Assembly (NCBI GenBank): GCA_035771165.1
Contig: JAWNZC010000314.1
Coordinates: 5,961,001-6,025,000 of the forward strand
Length of the DNA: 64,000 nucleotides
Source of the DNA: Paragorgia papillata
Taxonomy: Eukaryota; Cnidaria; Anthozoa; Scleralcyonacea; Coralliidae
Direction: 5' to 3'
Shown here: positions 12,601 through 23,585 of the stretch, one piece after another
Position numbering within the stretch: position 1 is the stretch's first letter
How the letters are laid out: every line of letters starts with the position of its first letter
Position numbers and translations under genes: made by a program
The notes under the pieces: generated by a model
What the model saw: the letters and a program-made list of their open reading frames with translations, nothing else
Database searches by the model: none
Told to the model about the DNA's origin: nothing

Positions 12601-13254
12601 ATCTGTACATAAAGATTTTTTATCTGGCAAAGCTAATACAAATAAAATAATACCAGTAATACATGTAAGATACCTAACACATGATGCCAATAATTATTCA
12701 GAATTATGCAAGTTTTAATAACTATAAATTAAATACATTATAAATATAAAATCCACAAAGATTTTCTTCAGAAATAATAAATTTTGAGAAATTTTATCCA
12801 AAATTTTTTCGACTTACCGCATCTGTGCCTTTTTGCTTTTTATGTATTCCTTGTAATATCTTTATTATATACGCCACTGGGTCATCAGGTGTGTCCTGAA
12901 TCACTCTGGCCATCAGAGACTAAGAATTATCAAAACAAAATTACATTTAGTACAAGCACACAAGTTAACGATAAATAGATTTTTAAACTCGTTCCGGCTG
13001 TGTAAATACAGTAACCTCTTATAATTTCCCTCTGGTTAACACCAGATCATTTTACTTGTCAAAAAACAATTTAAATCATCTGGTATTAAGCTGCAAGACA
13101 ACCACGAACAACAAAGATTGAAAATTTCCCCCAACAGCTCACAGCTGGCTGATGGTGATGGCTCTATGTTTTTCCATTTAAAAAGCAATATTACCTCAAA
13201 CAATGGCCCTATTTTATGCTTTTCCAGATAGCCTTGAACACGATGTGCAGCCAT
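6684..13254 (-). CDS. C8orf34 (VEST1)-like protein with RIIa-type docking domain, partial
   Basis: Exons on - that I can support: 13254-13195 (ATG, 20 codons, donor GTAATA); 12919-12818 (34 codons, acceptor TTCTTAG, donor GTAAGT); 11338-11291 (48 bases, Ser/Arg-rich, weakest); 8574-8404; and 6812-6684 (donor GTAAGG). The first two join in phase 0 and give a fold-sized segment with YLEKHKIGPLFE followed by DTPDDPVAYIIKIL. That is the pattern of RIIa/Dpy-30-like dimerisation-docking domains, which bind anchoring helices in PKA and ciliary complexes. Exon 8574-8404 has a Pro-Trp-Thr-Ser-Asn stretch and exon 6812-6684 has HDFDEWFEM, which resemble the middle of vertebrate C8orf34. The last three exons agree in phase 1. 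A phase 0-to-1 exon between 12817 and 11339 must exist and was not found, nor was the 3' end. AK5 and TEX55 share the N-terminal domain, but the later exons fit C8orf34 better. Function is poorly known; I infer a scaffold role only. Confidence 0.6.
6848..7040. mobile_element. Foldback element, GTGCTCCAT family copy 2
   Basis: gcgtgctccatcgagttatg at the left pairs with cataactcaatggagcatgc at the right. The interior keeps agagttggtc and caactctaga as in the copy at 3462-3618, with more divergence. It lies within an intron of the C8orf34-like gene, just upstream of its exon at 6812-6684. Confidence 0.8.
7307..7600. mobile_element. MITE with CCTGCGAGCAGAGCC ends
   Basis: Inverted ends of about 75 bases: taccctgcgagcagagcc at the left and ggctctgctcgcagggta at the right, continuing through an exactly paired gaagaaataaggaaaag stretch. 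The middle is unique sequence. It belongs to the set of elements here with CCTGC...GCAGG ends. Confidence 0.85.
7843..8385. mobile_element. TIR element with nested cggtctgtacg hairpin, copy 1
   Basis: The left part reads attatatggc, then cacgctgattggttcc. The right part is a hairpin (8235-8380) with ttaacctcgtttgctcag, gggaaagtatttgcc and their complements ggcaaatactttccc and taggttaataa. A related copy with gattggttattatg and cggttttgatattttcccg-type arms lies at 24965-25405 in an RTK-A intron. Confidence 0.65.
9011..9845 (+). pseudogene. Tigger/pogo-type transposase C-terminal remnant
   Basis: The frame from 9011 has a YRTKLLRRI stretch, then LFDAIMWSRHSWDSL, in the order of the end of the DDE domain of pogo/Tigger (CENP-B-like) transposases: a YR-K helix, then a conserved Trp region, then the Asn/Cys-Phe motif. 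A stop at 9236-9238 falls at that last motif and the reading continues as FARALWNKKL. An acidic stretch follows (9410-9716, many Asp/Glu). After another in-frame stop at 9714 comes a tail ending in KLTNFFSLLM, like the Phe-Phe C-terminus of these proteins. The DNA-binding half and the first catalytic Asp are absent. Inactive. Confidence 0.65.
10059..10436. mobile_element. Nested foldback inside the Tigger element
   Basis: Outer arms: taagccggttttccactagg with gcggaattt at the left; aaattccgcctagtgg then ggccttaa at the right. A second pair lies inside (ccaagggagcacgttag near 10109 and ctaacgtgctcccttgg near 10331), so one foldback has landed in another. Confidence 0.8.
10437..10610. mobile_element. 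MITE with long near-perfect inverted repeats
   Basis: taagcctggtttccatatag at the left pairs with tatatggaaaccaggctt at the right. The next 50 bases also pair (gccggcggcatggctgcgg against ccgcagccatgccaccggc). The loop is about 60 bases. It directly abuts the foldback at 10059-10436. Predicted peptides from both strands are equal in the arms, as expected for a palindrome. Confidence 0.85.
10915..11268. repeat. Three short MITE copies, 'CCAGACAATTTTACT' family
   Basis: Copies start near 10915, 11009 and 11148, each with aacccattgctgcc or aacccttccactccc. The third is the most complete: it ends gggagtgaaagagttaa, the complement of its start, and has gccagacaattttactcgtc inside. Confidence 0.65.
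11846..12095. mobile_element. Foldback element with arms of about 95 bp
   Basis: tactaccatttgcgatcaac at the left pairs with gttgattgcaaatggtagta at the right. Inside, gtttacgtttcaaacgtgca pairs with tgcacgtttgaaacgtaaac. The loop is near 11960. It lies in a C8orf34-like intron. Confidence 0.85.
12232..12545. mobile_element. Foldback element with nested hairpin
   Basis: Outer arms: cacagaacagaaatacaacc and ggttgtatttctattctgtg, with agaagtccaactc and gagttggacttct inside. A central hairpin (12337-12405) pairs ggcaagttcccccggcagtt with aactgccgggggaacttgcc. Between them lie short direct repeats of taggatngtg. Confidence 0.85.
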
Positions 13255-13689
13255 GACTTGTTCTAACTAAGATTAGTGTTTTAATATGTCTTTAAATATC
13301 AAAGAAATTACAACTTTTATTCAACTCTACTTCATCTGTACGCCGCCATCTTTTCTAGATATCCCGCAATGCTTTGTGCTCCCATGTAAACAACTCTAAC
13401 ATGGAAACCATGACAACAACTGACGACAGCTGGAGGAGATAACAGCAGGCGCATTCAACGTCTTAGCGATTTAAATCTTAAGTCTCTCAACCCTGAATTC
13501 CCTTTTAGTATTTTTTCTCCGATTTTACCGGAGATAAGGCTCTGGGAACGAATCTGCATTGGAAGGGCCTCTAAGGTAGCCTGCGTCACCGATTCACAAT
13601 TTTGTAATCTATAATTATTCGGGCTTGTTTTCTTTTTTGGGTGTCACGATTTTACATTTTTGCACATTTTACTTCTGCTACTATTCATA

Positions 13690-13860
13690 CTTCCGGTGTG
13701 ACGGAGTGAGGCATGTTGTAAGTTCTTTGCTCCTTTTGCTTTTGGAGTTGGACTCAAGGTTTCCTTGCACGTTGTTGGTAGATTTCGAAATTGAGTCAAC
13801 TGACTGACTGACTTTGTAGTTTATTGCTGACAACTGTGTTGATCGTAAATATGTTCACCA
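13690..13860 (+). repeat. Dispersed repeat shared with 62880-63150
   Basis: The order catgttgtaag, then ttgcacgttgttggtagatt, tcgaaattgagtc, gactgactgac, tgtagttta, then ttgatcgtaaatatgtt matches the reverse complement of 62880-63150 with substitutions and gaps. No terminal structure is seen. Confidence 0.6.
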
Positions 13861-14203
13861 GTGTGAAGTATGCACCACATTCATGCCGGTAGCCCGAGCC
13901 GAACGGCCTAACCAATCTTGAAAAAATGTATGCGCAAATTTAAGTCAACGTGATTAAAATTACGGTGAATAACACGCAGTTTAAAACTTAGATTAAATAG
14001 TTTGGTAGAAAATGCACTAATGACTTAATTATTTTAGTTATTTAACGTTTTCAAAATTCCTTTTCACTGCGCAGAAATATTATTTTTGTCTCGCGCAAAA
14101 CTAATTTCATACCTAATACTGTGCTTTTAAATCCAAGCAAAACAATATCAGATGAGGATGAGATGTATCTTGTTTCTATTACAACATCAGTTGAAGTATA
14201 CAT

Positions 14204-14434
14204 ACCCTGCAAGTCAGAACCCCCGACCTACGCAGGCCTTGTGGGCTCTAGATCTGCCAACAAACTCGATATTTCTTTTGAACATGCGTAAACGGTTGCC
14301 AAGATACTGTTTTGGGCCCATAAACTAGAACTTGTTTGACCAGTTTAAAACCTGACTGACGAGCCCCAAACTTTCCCTCAAAGCCTGCGTCAGTGCGTAG
14401 GTTGGAAAGGGGCTCTGCATGACTTGCAGGGTAA
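14204..14434. mobile_element. MITE with TACCCTGCAAGTC ends
   Basis: taccctgcaagtcagaaccc at the left pairs loosely with ggggctctgcatgacttgca then gggta at the right. Inside, cctacgcaggcc pairs partly with gcctgcgtcagtgcgtagg. It has CCTGC ends like 7307-7600. Confidence 0.65.
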
Positions 14435-14571
14435 AGTACACATAAAACAGTTGTCAGTGTGGATTGTTGAAATCTAACCCTTGTTCTTATGCCTAATGAC
14501 ATTATTCATTAGCTATAATAAGCACATGTCATCATAAATTCAAGAGTGTAAAAAAGTTTTTAACGAATTTT

Positions 14572-14717
14572 ATTTTACGGTAAGCACCATGCATGTATTA
14601 TTAAATTTTCTGTGCTTGAGCTTTCGTCCTGTGAGCTCAGGACTTCATCAGAGCTCCAGTGACACATGACGAAAACTCATGACAGAAAATTAAATACATA
14701 GTGCTTACCGTAAAATT
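14572..14717. mobile_element. Short foldback with ttttacggtaagcac ends
   Basis: attttacggtaagcac and gtgcttaccgtaaaat form the ends, and attaaattttctg pairs with cagaaaattaaat. The loop holds gagctcaggacttcatcaga, which partly repeats as agctccagtgacacatgacg. Confidence 0.75.
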
Positions 14718-15170
14718 ACCATGGAAAACGAGAAAAGTCACAGTTTTGCTGCTCTAAACTCAACTGTATAACCACAATCTGGCACAGAAATTTTTTTAAA
14801 AAGTCTCTCGTCGGTGAGAATGAAATCGTTTGAAATCTGATACTAAATACACAAGTTTTAACGTAGTTGCCAAGTTAGATGTATTTCGCAAGTAATAATA
14901 ATGGAATATTGACACAGAGGGGAGTGAATAGTCAATATTTGCCAAAACAATCTCAAATTAACCGTCGTTTAATCGGTGGATGATATATCAGATGAGAATA
15001 GATCGCGCTTGATGCTGACACAACTAAGGAAGTTGAAGTATAAAGGATTAGAGATAAGATCAAAAGTATTTCCACGTATTTCACGCCGCCGTTATATGTT
15101 TTACAGTGTATTGCGACTTGGTGATTAAATGAGTGAAAATAAAGTCTAAAAGAACTCTAGCTGAACGAAA

Positions 15171-18100
15171 ATGAACCGGACGAATTGGTGTTTGTGTTTT
15201 TTTATCCTTCTTGGGAAAACCTTTGGTCAAAGTGCAGGTGAGTTCATGTAAATTTAGATAACGCCATAAATGGCTTTGCCTAGCTTTTACTTGCGAGTTT
15301 TTATTAACTTAAAAGACGCATAATAAATGATTTTATACTAGAGAAAAGAGAAATTATGTCATTTGGTTTGACTTTCCGTATATATTATATGAATGTTGAA
15401 TATAGGGATTGATAGACTCGGTTCGGCCATGGTTCGGCTTAGTAATAAATCTGCCATGCATAATCCATAAAATTCTGCGCAATCTGGTGGTTCATCTTAA
15501 TTTTTGCGCAAACTTATAGCGTCAAGTATAAAACCTTCAGATCTTGCTCTTATTTTTGTTCATCAGTCCTTTCGCTTTTCTACAGTAAAGGCTGAACTCT
15601 TTCGCTGCCGAGGGCTCTCTACTTCACGAGTAAACTGATCGTCTGGCATTAGACAAAGTAAAATACTAAAGTCGGCTTGGTTCGGAAACAAACGGCACAG
15701 TAGGCAGCAAAGAGTTAAAGCAAGTACGGTATATATTATTAAAGCATATAAGTGAATAAAGCATATAAGTGAATCTTCATTGAATTTCTAGAATCATGGC
15801 TTGATTCCAGCGAAGTGACGACTTGAACTTGCGTGTTTTTCCCCGCTCTATATATAGCTAGTCAATTATCTCGGTTATTATGTCATGCATGTACTGTTTA
15901 TTGCAAGATGACAGTTGCTATGACCACAGTCCTCACAAGCTAGCTTGACAATTGTTTTATGTGGAGTTGGCTGTTGCCATGCTATGTCACTTATACTATT
16001 CTAAAAGTAACTATAGACTGTCCCTAGTGAAAATTTTATTGATGTGAACATGATGAACCACTTTGAATACGGATAAGCACAGAAAGCACTAGAAGCGGCT
16101 GATCGTATTAACTCTGAACGACTATAATTCTCTTGTTTCTTGGCTCTCGGAAGCGACCACCTGGTGAAAAATTAAATAGGATAATGAATATGTTAATCGC
16201 AGGCGCGACCGGACTTAAAATATTTACGGGGAAATGTCCACTGGAGGGGCCCACCATAATAAAATGTAACACTAATATAAAACGTAAACAGCATTTTTTA
16301 TACCAAAAAATTATTTTAGTTTAGGGAACTTACTTCAGATAAGCAGACCGGGAAATTTCCCAGTGTCCCGGTGGGCCAGTCCGTGCCTGGTTAATCGACA
16401 AAGCGACTCAAATCTTTAGACTTCACAGAAAAAAAGAAATTCAATTAAAACGTCTCCGACTATAACGCCAGACAATTATACTTTAGCTATGTACATGTAT
16501 CTGACTCGTCCGCCCAGTCGTCTCTTGTGTCTTTCGTTAGAGATAAGAAGGGGACGGTCCCCTCCCTATCCGGCGAGTCAGCTAATGTGTATTGGGGACT
16601 TTAAGATGCTACTGGACGACGACGGCGGTTAAAAAGCAAGAATTTTACAATTTAAGGAATCACGGTTAACTGACTATTATATTTGGTATTTGAAGCTAGT
16701 TTAATGACTTCCAAAACGCCACCAGTTTTGCTAAAATGATTGTAGTGTCAGTATTGAAGTCAATCTCAAGCAACAGTTCTCATCTTTTGGTGAGTTGACG
16801 TCGTCCTGAAGACGTGAAAATTCTCTAAGTGGCGTTGTAGAAAGAACGAGAACGGTGTTGAGATTACTCTTGGGTCTAAAATTACTCATTCTCTTTGTTT
16901 TGCAAAAATATTCTTTTGTTTAGAGGACGTCGTCGTTGAGGTTGACTAGTAGATCTTAAAGTCCCTAACATCTTGACTATAGCGTTGATATGATTTTAGT
17001 CTGGCTAACGTCACCTAAAGAAGTGTTGCTGTCATTCCCAAATACATAACTTAATGTGTTGTTAAGCTAATTTTTTGTTGACATTTAATATTAGACCAAA
17101 CGTATCATTGATAATGTATCAATGAAACGTATCATCAAACGTATCAAACGTATCAATGAAACGTATCATTGATAATACGGTGGAACCTCGTTGACACGAC
17201 CACCGTCGGCCAAAAAAATGTAATAAAATGTAATCGTAACAACGAGGTGGTCTATGGCGGGAGTGAAGTAATACCAGCAAGAAATTGCTGCAACACTGTT
17301 GCCTTGCAAGTTGAATAGCGTTGTTGCACGTATTATACCATGCACCCACCTCAAACATTGTCACGCCGCAACAATGATTTTGTTGCAAGTTGAAACAGCA
17401 TGTTGCAGCAAGTAGAACTGGAGTCTACTTTTTTCAACACTTTTTTTCAACTTGCAACAAAATCATTGTTGCATGACAATGCGTGGTGGGTGGTAGTACG
17501 TGCAACAACGCTTTTCAACTTGCAATGCACCAATGTTGCGTTGCAAGTTGAAGAAAAATTTTACCCGTATTTCCTCATCTTAACTAGAGCAGTAATTTTA
17601 ATCAGGTCTGCGCCTTTGGTGAAGAACATTCCGATAAACGATCATCTCTCGTAAAAAATGCTTCTTGAATCTTGACCCATTTCACGCACAGCGTGCCAAG
17701 ACGTATCCCCTAGCTGACTAAACTCGTCTGGTGTTAACACAAAGTCAGAGTAGAATATAAAGTTATTTAATCCTTCAACAAAACTGCGCGTGAAAGGTTT
17801 GATCAACTGGATGCCGATGACGCACAAAGTGAGATCCTTCATGCTGTAATAAATAAAAAAGAATAGAAAATTGTAAACTGTATTCAAAATCATTAGTTCA
17901 TGAGAAAAACACAAAGGAAATCAGTACTATACAGTGAACGTACCATGTCAGTAGTTTTATACCTGATAAAACTTATATATGGATACTGGACATAGATAAT
18001 GGACATAGAGTTTTATGTACTATTTAAAACATGAGCAGCAGTGCATTTTTATCAGATTTAAAACACGAGGCGATGGCCGAGTGTTTTAGTCCTTTAGATC

Positions 18101-21100
18101 TGATAAAACACGTACTGCGAATGTTTTAAATGGCTTCAAAAACTATCCATATAATAAGCTCATGCATATAGAAATTAATTTTGAAAATTGAAGTTGTCTG
18201 AGCCGCAAAATCGAAGAAAAAGTTCATCGAAAATAGCGAGCGTGTCTCTATCACATATAGAGACACGTCACGGTCATGATTTTCCTTTGTGTTTTCCTCA
18301 TGAATTATTAATGAGTTTTTGAAATAAAATTTTACTATTTCTTTAAGACAATGGGCACCGCAGACATTGTTCTACAATAGTCAGCTATTGTTTTAGGGCC
18401 AGATGGCACAATGGCCATTCCAAGCCTGGTGTTTATTCAACTGAGTGAAAATCTCGTCACGAGTGTTTGAAGTGATATGAAACAATCAATGACACATAAC
18501 TTTTGAATTTAACATGCATTTAAACAAGCATATTTTTGAATGGTACCACAATAACAAGCAAATGCAGAAATTTCTTTGCTATTTAAACAAACGTGCCAAA
18601 AACGTCAAGGCAGGGACGGTTGTCGTCGACAAAAGTTTATTACTTATTAGGCGTCGAGAAAGCAAATGGATGCCCGCCCAGCACTATTGTGCGCTCTGCA
18701 GTGGAGCTTCTCAAAGCCCAGATATAAGACTGCTAAAGTATGGAGTGCTGGGATGATCTACAGCTTGCGAAATTAAAAAATATGGGAATGAAATTCAGCA
18801 GCCCTAATCGGTGCCATATAAAAAACCAGCACGATCAAAATTAATCTCTCCCGAATTTAAAGGAGATTAACATTGTTATAAAATTTAAAGCTCAAACATA
18901 TCTCAGAAATAAGTGTGAAAAAGATCGTTTAACATGACGGAATCCCGAAATAGTGCTGCCAGCTGTCTGATTGCATGGTTGTGCTGCTAGCTGTCTGATG
19001 GTTGTGCTGCTAGCTGTCTGATGGTTGTGCTGCTAGCTGTCAGATTGGCTATACTGCTAGCTAGCTGTCTGATTGGTTGTACTGCTAGCTGTTTGATTGG
19101 TTGTACTGCTAGCTAGCTCTATTCACCAATAGGAAATGAGTTATCACGATGAAAATGGTATTTGTTTTTTCCTAGAATCAAAAAGTACGATGAAGACTGC
19201 GCCACTGAGGTACACAATAACTAAAAATTTATTTTAAATTTTAAGAAAAAAGTTTCATTGATTCGAAATGAATATAAATTGGTGATATATTAAAGTATTA
19301 TATATCCTCAACAAGGCTCTTTTTAAATTGTTTCTTTTTAATTAAGTTACATTCAAAAAACTTTTAAGCCAGAGTAGTGTTACACCCGTTTTCAAAATTA
19401 CGCGACCATGCGGAAATATTGCAGTCGACATGTGACTTTTATGGCAATTCAAAATACTTTAGTATAACATAATTTGTCATTGTATTCACCATTGGCCCAT
19501 GGATAGCATCGTCATTTCGGTTGAATAATTCGCCATTTGGTCATTATTAACGTCCACGTTTCATTGTATTTTGATTCAGTTCATATATTGATGATCTGCA
19601 TGCACCATTTTGTGACAACAAATTGCCATAAATGTCAACTTCCAGGGGCGCGTAATTTTGAAAACGGGTGTAAACTATGTCTGATTCTTCACCTGGCTGT
19701 ACTGGGAATTTATTTGTTGAATTTTTCCCTTTTAGTCCACTTGCACCAAACACAATGTTCCTCAATACTTCGCAGATTATTACGAGTTCAGCAGTTTTAA
19801 TGGTTACTCCGACAATAAATAAAGTTGTCGAGAGTGTCTCATCAAGTTTTACTGCGTCTCTCGTGTCAAGTAGACAAGAAGCTTCAAAGCCAACACAAGT
19901 AACGGCAACATCGTCTACTACCTCACCTTTAACAAACTCATCCAATGTCCGAGGATTCTGTGCGAAGTACACAGGATCTGCATGTAGGAATATCCTTGAT
20001 AAATCACTAACTCAGTTTAATAAATCTGAACGATATTTTGATAAGAAAATTGGTATGAATACAACGGAGGCATTCGCGAGACTTTTAGTGAATAATATCG
20101 GGAAACAACGCAGCAAACCAAGATGTAAATGGCTTCTTCAAGTATCATTCTGTCAGTACGTTTTTACTCCTTGTCTACCGAATGGAAAACGAATTTCGTT
20201 ATGTCGTGAAGATTGTGAGAGTTTATCATACGAGTGTAAAGCACATCTTAATCAATTGATAGGATCTGCTGGAGCTATCAAAGACTTTCAACAGATCGAC
20301 TTCCGTCACTTATCCTTGCCAACTAACTGCTCGATTTATCCGTCTGGAAAATCTTTAAACAGATCATGTGTTTACATTGGATTGTTTGGTGAGTGGAGTC
20401 AGCAGCAGAGTTATATGAACTGATTAAAGGAAAGAAAGAAGGAAGGGAATTGAAGGAGTTACAGTAAGGGGGGAAGAAGGAAAAAGAGAGAGTGAGGAAG
20501 GGAGAAATGAAGGAAAAAAGAAAGAAAGGAAAAAAGAAAGGAACGAAAGACTGATAAGCGAACGAAGGAGAGAGAAAAGGAGGAAGGAAAGGACGGAGGA
20601 GAAAAGAGAGGGGGAAAGGAAGAACTGAAGAAGGAGGGAGAAAAGGAAAGAAGAGAAAGAATGGAAAGGAGGAAGGAATGAAGGAAGGAAGGAAGGAAGG
20701 AAGGAAGAAAGAAAGAAAGAAAGAAAAGGAAGGAAGGAAGGAGAAAAGGAAGGAAGGAAGGAAGGAAGGAAGGAAGGAAGGAGGGAAGGAAGAAACACGG
20801 GTGGCGTGTGCTGTTAGGGTGCTGCCTCTCACCACTGTAGTTTAGCCCAGAAGGAAGGAAGGAAGGAAGGAAGGAAGGAAGGAAGGAAGGAAGGAAGGAA
20901 GGAAGGGAGGGAGGGAGGGAGGGAGGGAGGGAGGGAGGGAGGGAGGGAGGGAGGGAGGGAGGGAGGGAGGGAGGGAGATGTTTAGTTGAAACTTAAATTA
21001 AACTTTAAATTTTCAGACCACTCCATGGTGGCTTCGACTTCTTCCATTAACCTCGTTTTCTGGGCATCAATCGGAGCAGCTGCGTTTGTCGTCATCGTCG

Positions 21101-23503
21101 CAATCTTTGGAATCGTTTGTAGGAAACGCCGGCAAAGAAAAGTCAAAAGAAAAGCGCGAGAAGAAGTCATAGCTTTGGATAAAATTGAGAAAGAGAACAC
21201 AATGAAAGCAAGAGTTAGGCAGTTGTCAATCTTGTCTTCCAAGATTACTGAAATGATGGATCCAGCAAGCTTGAAACAATTTTCTCTCGACCGCATCGAG
21301 TATGTCTCTGATTTAGGCGAAGGACAATTTGGATTGGTTTTTAAAGGTACGTTGAAATCAGATAGATGTACACAATTGATTTTTTTACTCTAAGGGAGAC
21401 GTGGAACAACTTCATCTTTTTTCTCTATCTAACGCCAGACTATTTTCTCGTCAAGGGAAGACGTCTCGGATAGCCATGCACGAAAGGATTAAACGCACTG
21501 TTTAACCTTTTATTGTTGTTGTGGGACAACTTAGTAGACCCCGTTCACATGATGCCGGTACGAAATGAAACCGTAATGAAATCGTTATACGGTTAGGCCT
21601 TGCGTTCACACAATAGTGACGATACCAGCATGAAATGGCATGAAACCGTAATGCTAACCGTAACGATATGAAGCCGTAACGAAATTATTCCTTTATCGGC
21701 ATGAACACCTTACCGTAATGATTTCATCACGGTTTTAACGAAACTTTTTTCTCTGCTTAAAAAAATACGGCGTAAAAGAAGCGTGATGGCGAGAATTTAA
21801 TCAAAATGGAGTTAACTAAACTATAAAAATAGTAACGGAATGAAATGAAATGATACCGGTACCGTGTAAACCCTATACCGTGATGATTTGATACCGGGAC
21901 GATTTCGTACTGGCATCGTGTGAACGGGGTCTTAGTCTTTCTACTCTAACGCGAAATGATTTTACTTGTCAAAGGAATACGTTTTGAAAAGCCACGCAGA
22001 AAAGTGCATGTTATATGCATGTGATAATTTTTAAAAACCGGTATAGACAACAATGATTTTCCAACGAGATGGAGTCGCCCCGAGTGAAGCCCTCTGATTT
22101 TAATTTAAAAATTCACAACTATTATTGGTTTGTGTTTATCGCAAAATCAAAGACAACATTGTATTCTACAAATTAATAGCTTTCTAACGATATCTATTTC
22201 ATTTTTGTGGCATAAATTCTGGCGAATTGAGAGCGCTTTACCGAAATGACCTTGCAAACCTTAAAAGACTTATGCAGCGAAAAATAAGTTCGGGAGAGAC
22301 TCTCTTATTTCAAAGAACTTTTGAAGTTATAAAGATGGACGATTACAGCTCTTCCATATCTCACTTCGTTCTTAATTAGATATTGAGATTTGCGTGATAT
22401 GCAAATAACATCACTTAGACGACGACGTCACACTGTATATTGACTTGTTGCAAAATCATGTCTATTCTTGCAATAATTCAAGTAAACCAGTTGAAACTTT
22501 TCATGTATAGTGTCCTGTGATACACAGAAGCACATGCACAAGCTAAAAGTGATTTCGTTAAATAATTTCAAATTGATATTCAAGATTTTCCAACAAGTCA
22601 TTATGCAGTGTGACATCTAAGTGATGTTATTTACATATAAAACAAATCTTAATATTTCAAGAACGAAGTGAAATATGGAAGAGCTGCAAACGTCAATCTT
22701 CATAACTTCAAAAGTTCTTTTAAATAAGAGAGTTTCTCCAAAACTTATTTTTCGCTGCATAAGCCCTTTAACGAAGACCTTAAAATATCGGCACACAGCA
22801 AAACACTGCGTTAAAGTCAACATGAATTCTAGTTTTATGTTACAACCTTTCTTACAGGATTAGCACAAGGTATTGATGAGTCCAAAGAACCGTCTTACAA
22901 GACTCCAGTGGCTGTGAAAACATTAAAACAAGACAGTAATGAAGACAGTAAAAATGAGTTTAATCAGGAAGCTGCATTAATGGCTGTATTGGATCATCCT
23001 AATATCGTCAAATTAATGGCGGTGGCTATAGAAGAAGATCCTTATTGTATGATCTTTGAATTTATGGAATTTGGAGACTTGAACAAATTTCTTCGTGATA
23101 TAAAACCACTGGACGAAACAGATGAGCCACAAGGTAAATCAAAGTTACTATCTCGCGACGTATATTTAACATTGCCGGGCTCTGATTTTCAGGCAGCTCT
23201 ATTTTCGGCCTGTGAGTTCGTTTGTTTGTTTGTTTGTTTGTTTGTTTGTTTGTTTGTTTGTTTGTTTGTTTGTTTGTTTGTTTGTTTGTTTGTTTGTTTG
23301 TTTATTCGTTCGTTCGTTCTTTCTTTCGTTCGTTCGTTCGTTCGTTCGTTCGTTTGTTTTTTCGTGTGGAATCGATAATAAGTGATGTTTTTAAAGGACG
23401 TTTAGTTGTTGTGGTTGTGGTGGTGGGGTGGTGTTGCTGCTGCTGCTGCAGCTGCTGCTGTTGTTGTTGTTGCTGTTGTTGTTGTTGCTGTTGTTGTTGT
23501 TGC

Positions 23504-23585
<82 letters not shown>

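Larger units (their letters stand above)
13255..15170. other. Divergent intergenic region between C8orf34-like gene and RTK-A
   Basis: It separates two gene starts that point away from each other, so both promoters should be here. I cannot place a TATA box or start site with confidence. Contents are repeats: a relic at 13690-13860 shared with 62880-63150, a CCTGC-ended element at 14204-14434, and a hairpin at 14572-14717. The stretch 14718-15170 has no repeat I recognise and is the best place to look for the RTK-A promoter. Confidence 0.4.

Noticed and set aside
19736..19791. Alternative acceptor at 19790-19791 joining RTK-A exon 1 directly to the CRD exon
   Set aside because: The phase would fit but there is no pyrimidine tract; the 34-base exon plus the strong acceptor at 19735 explains the phases better.
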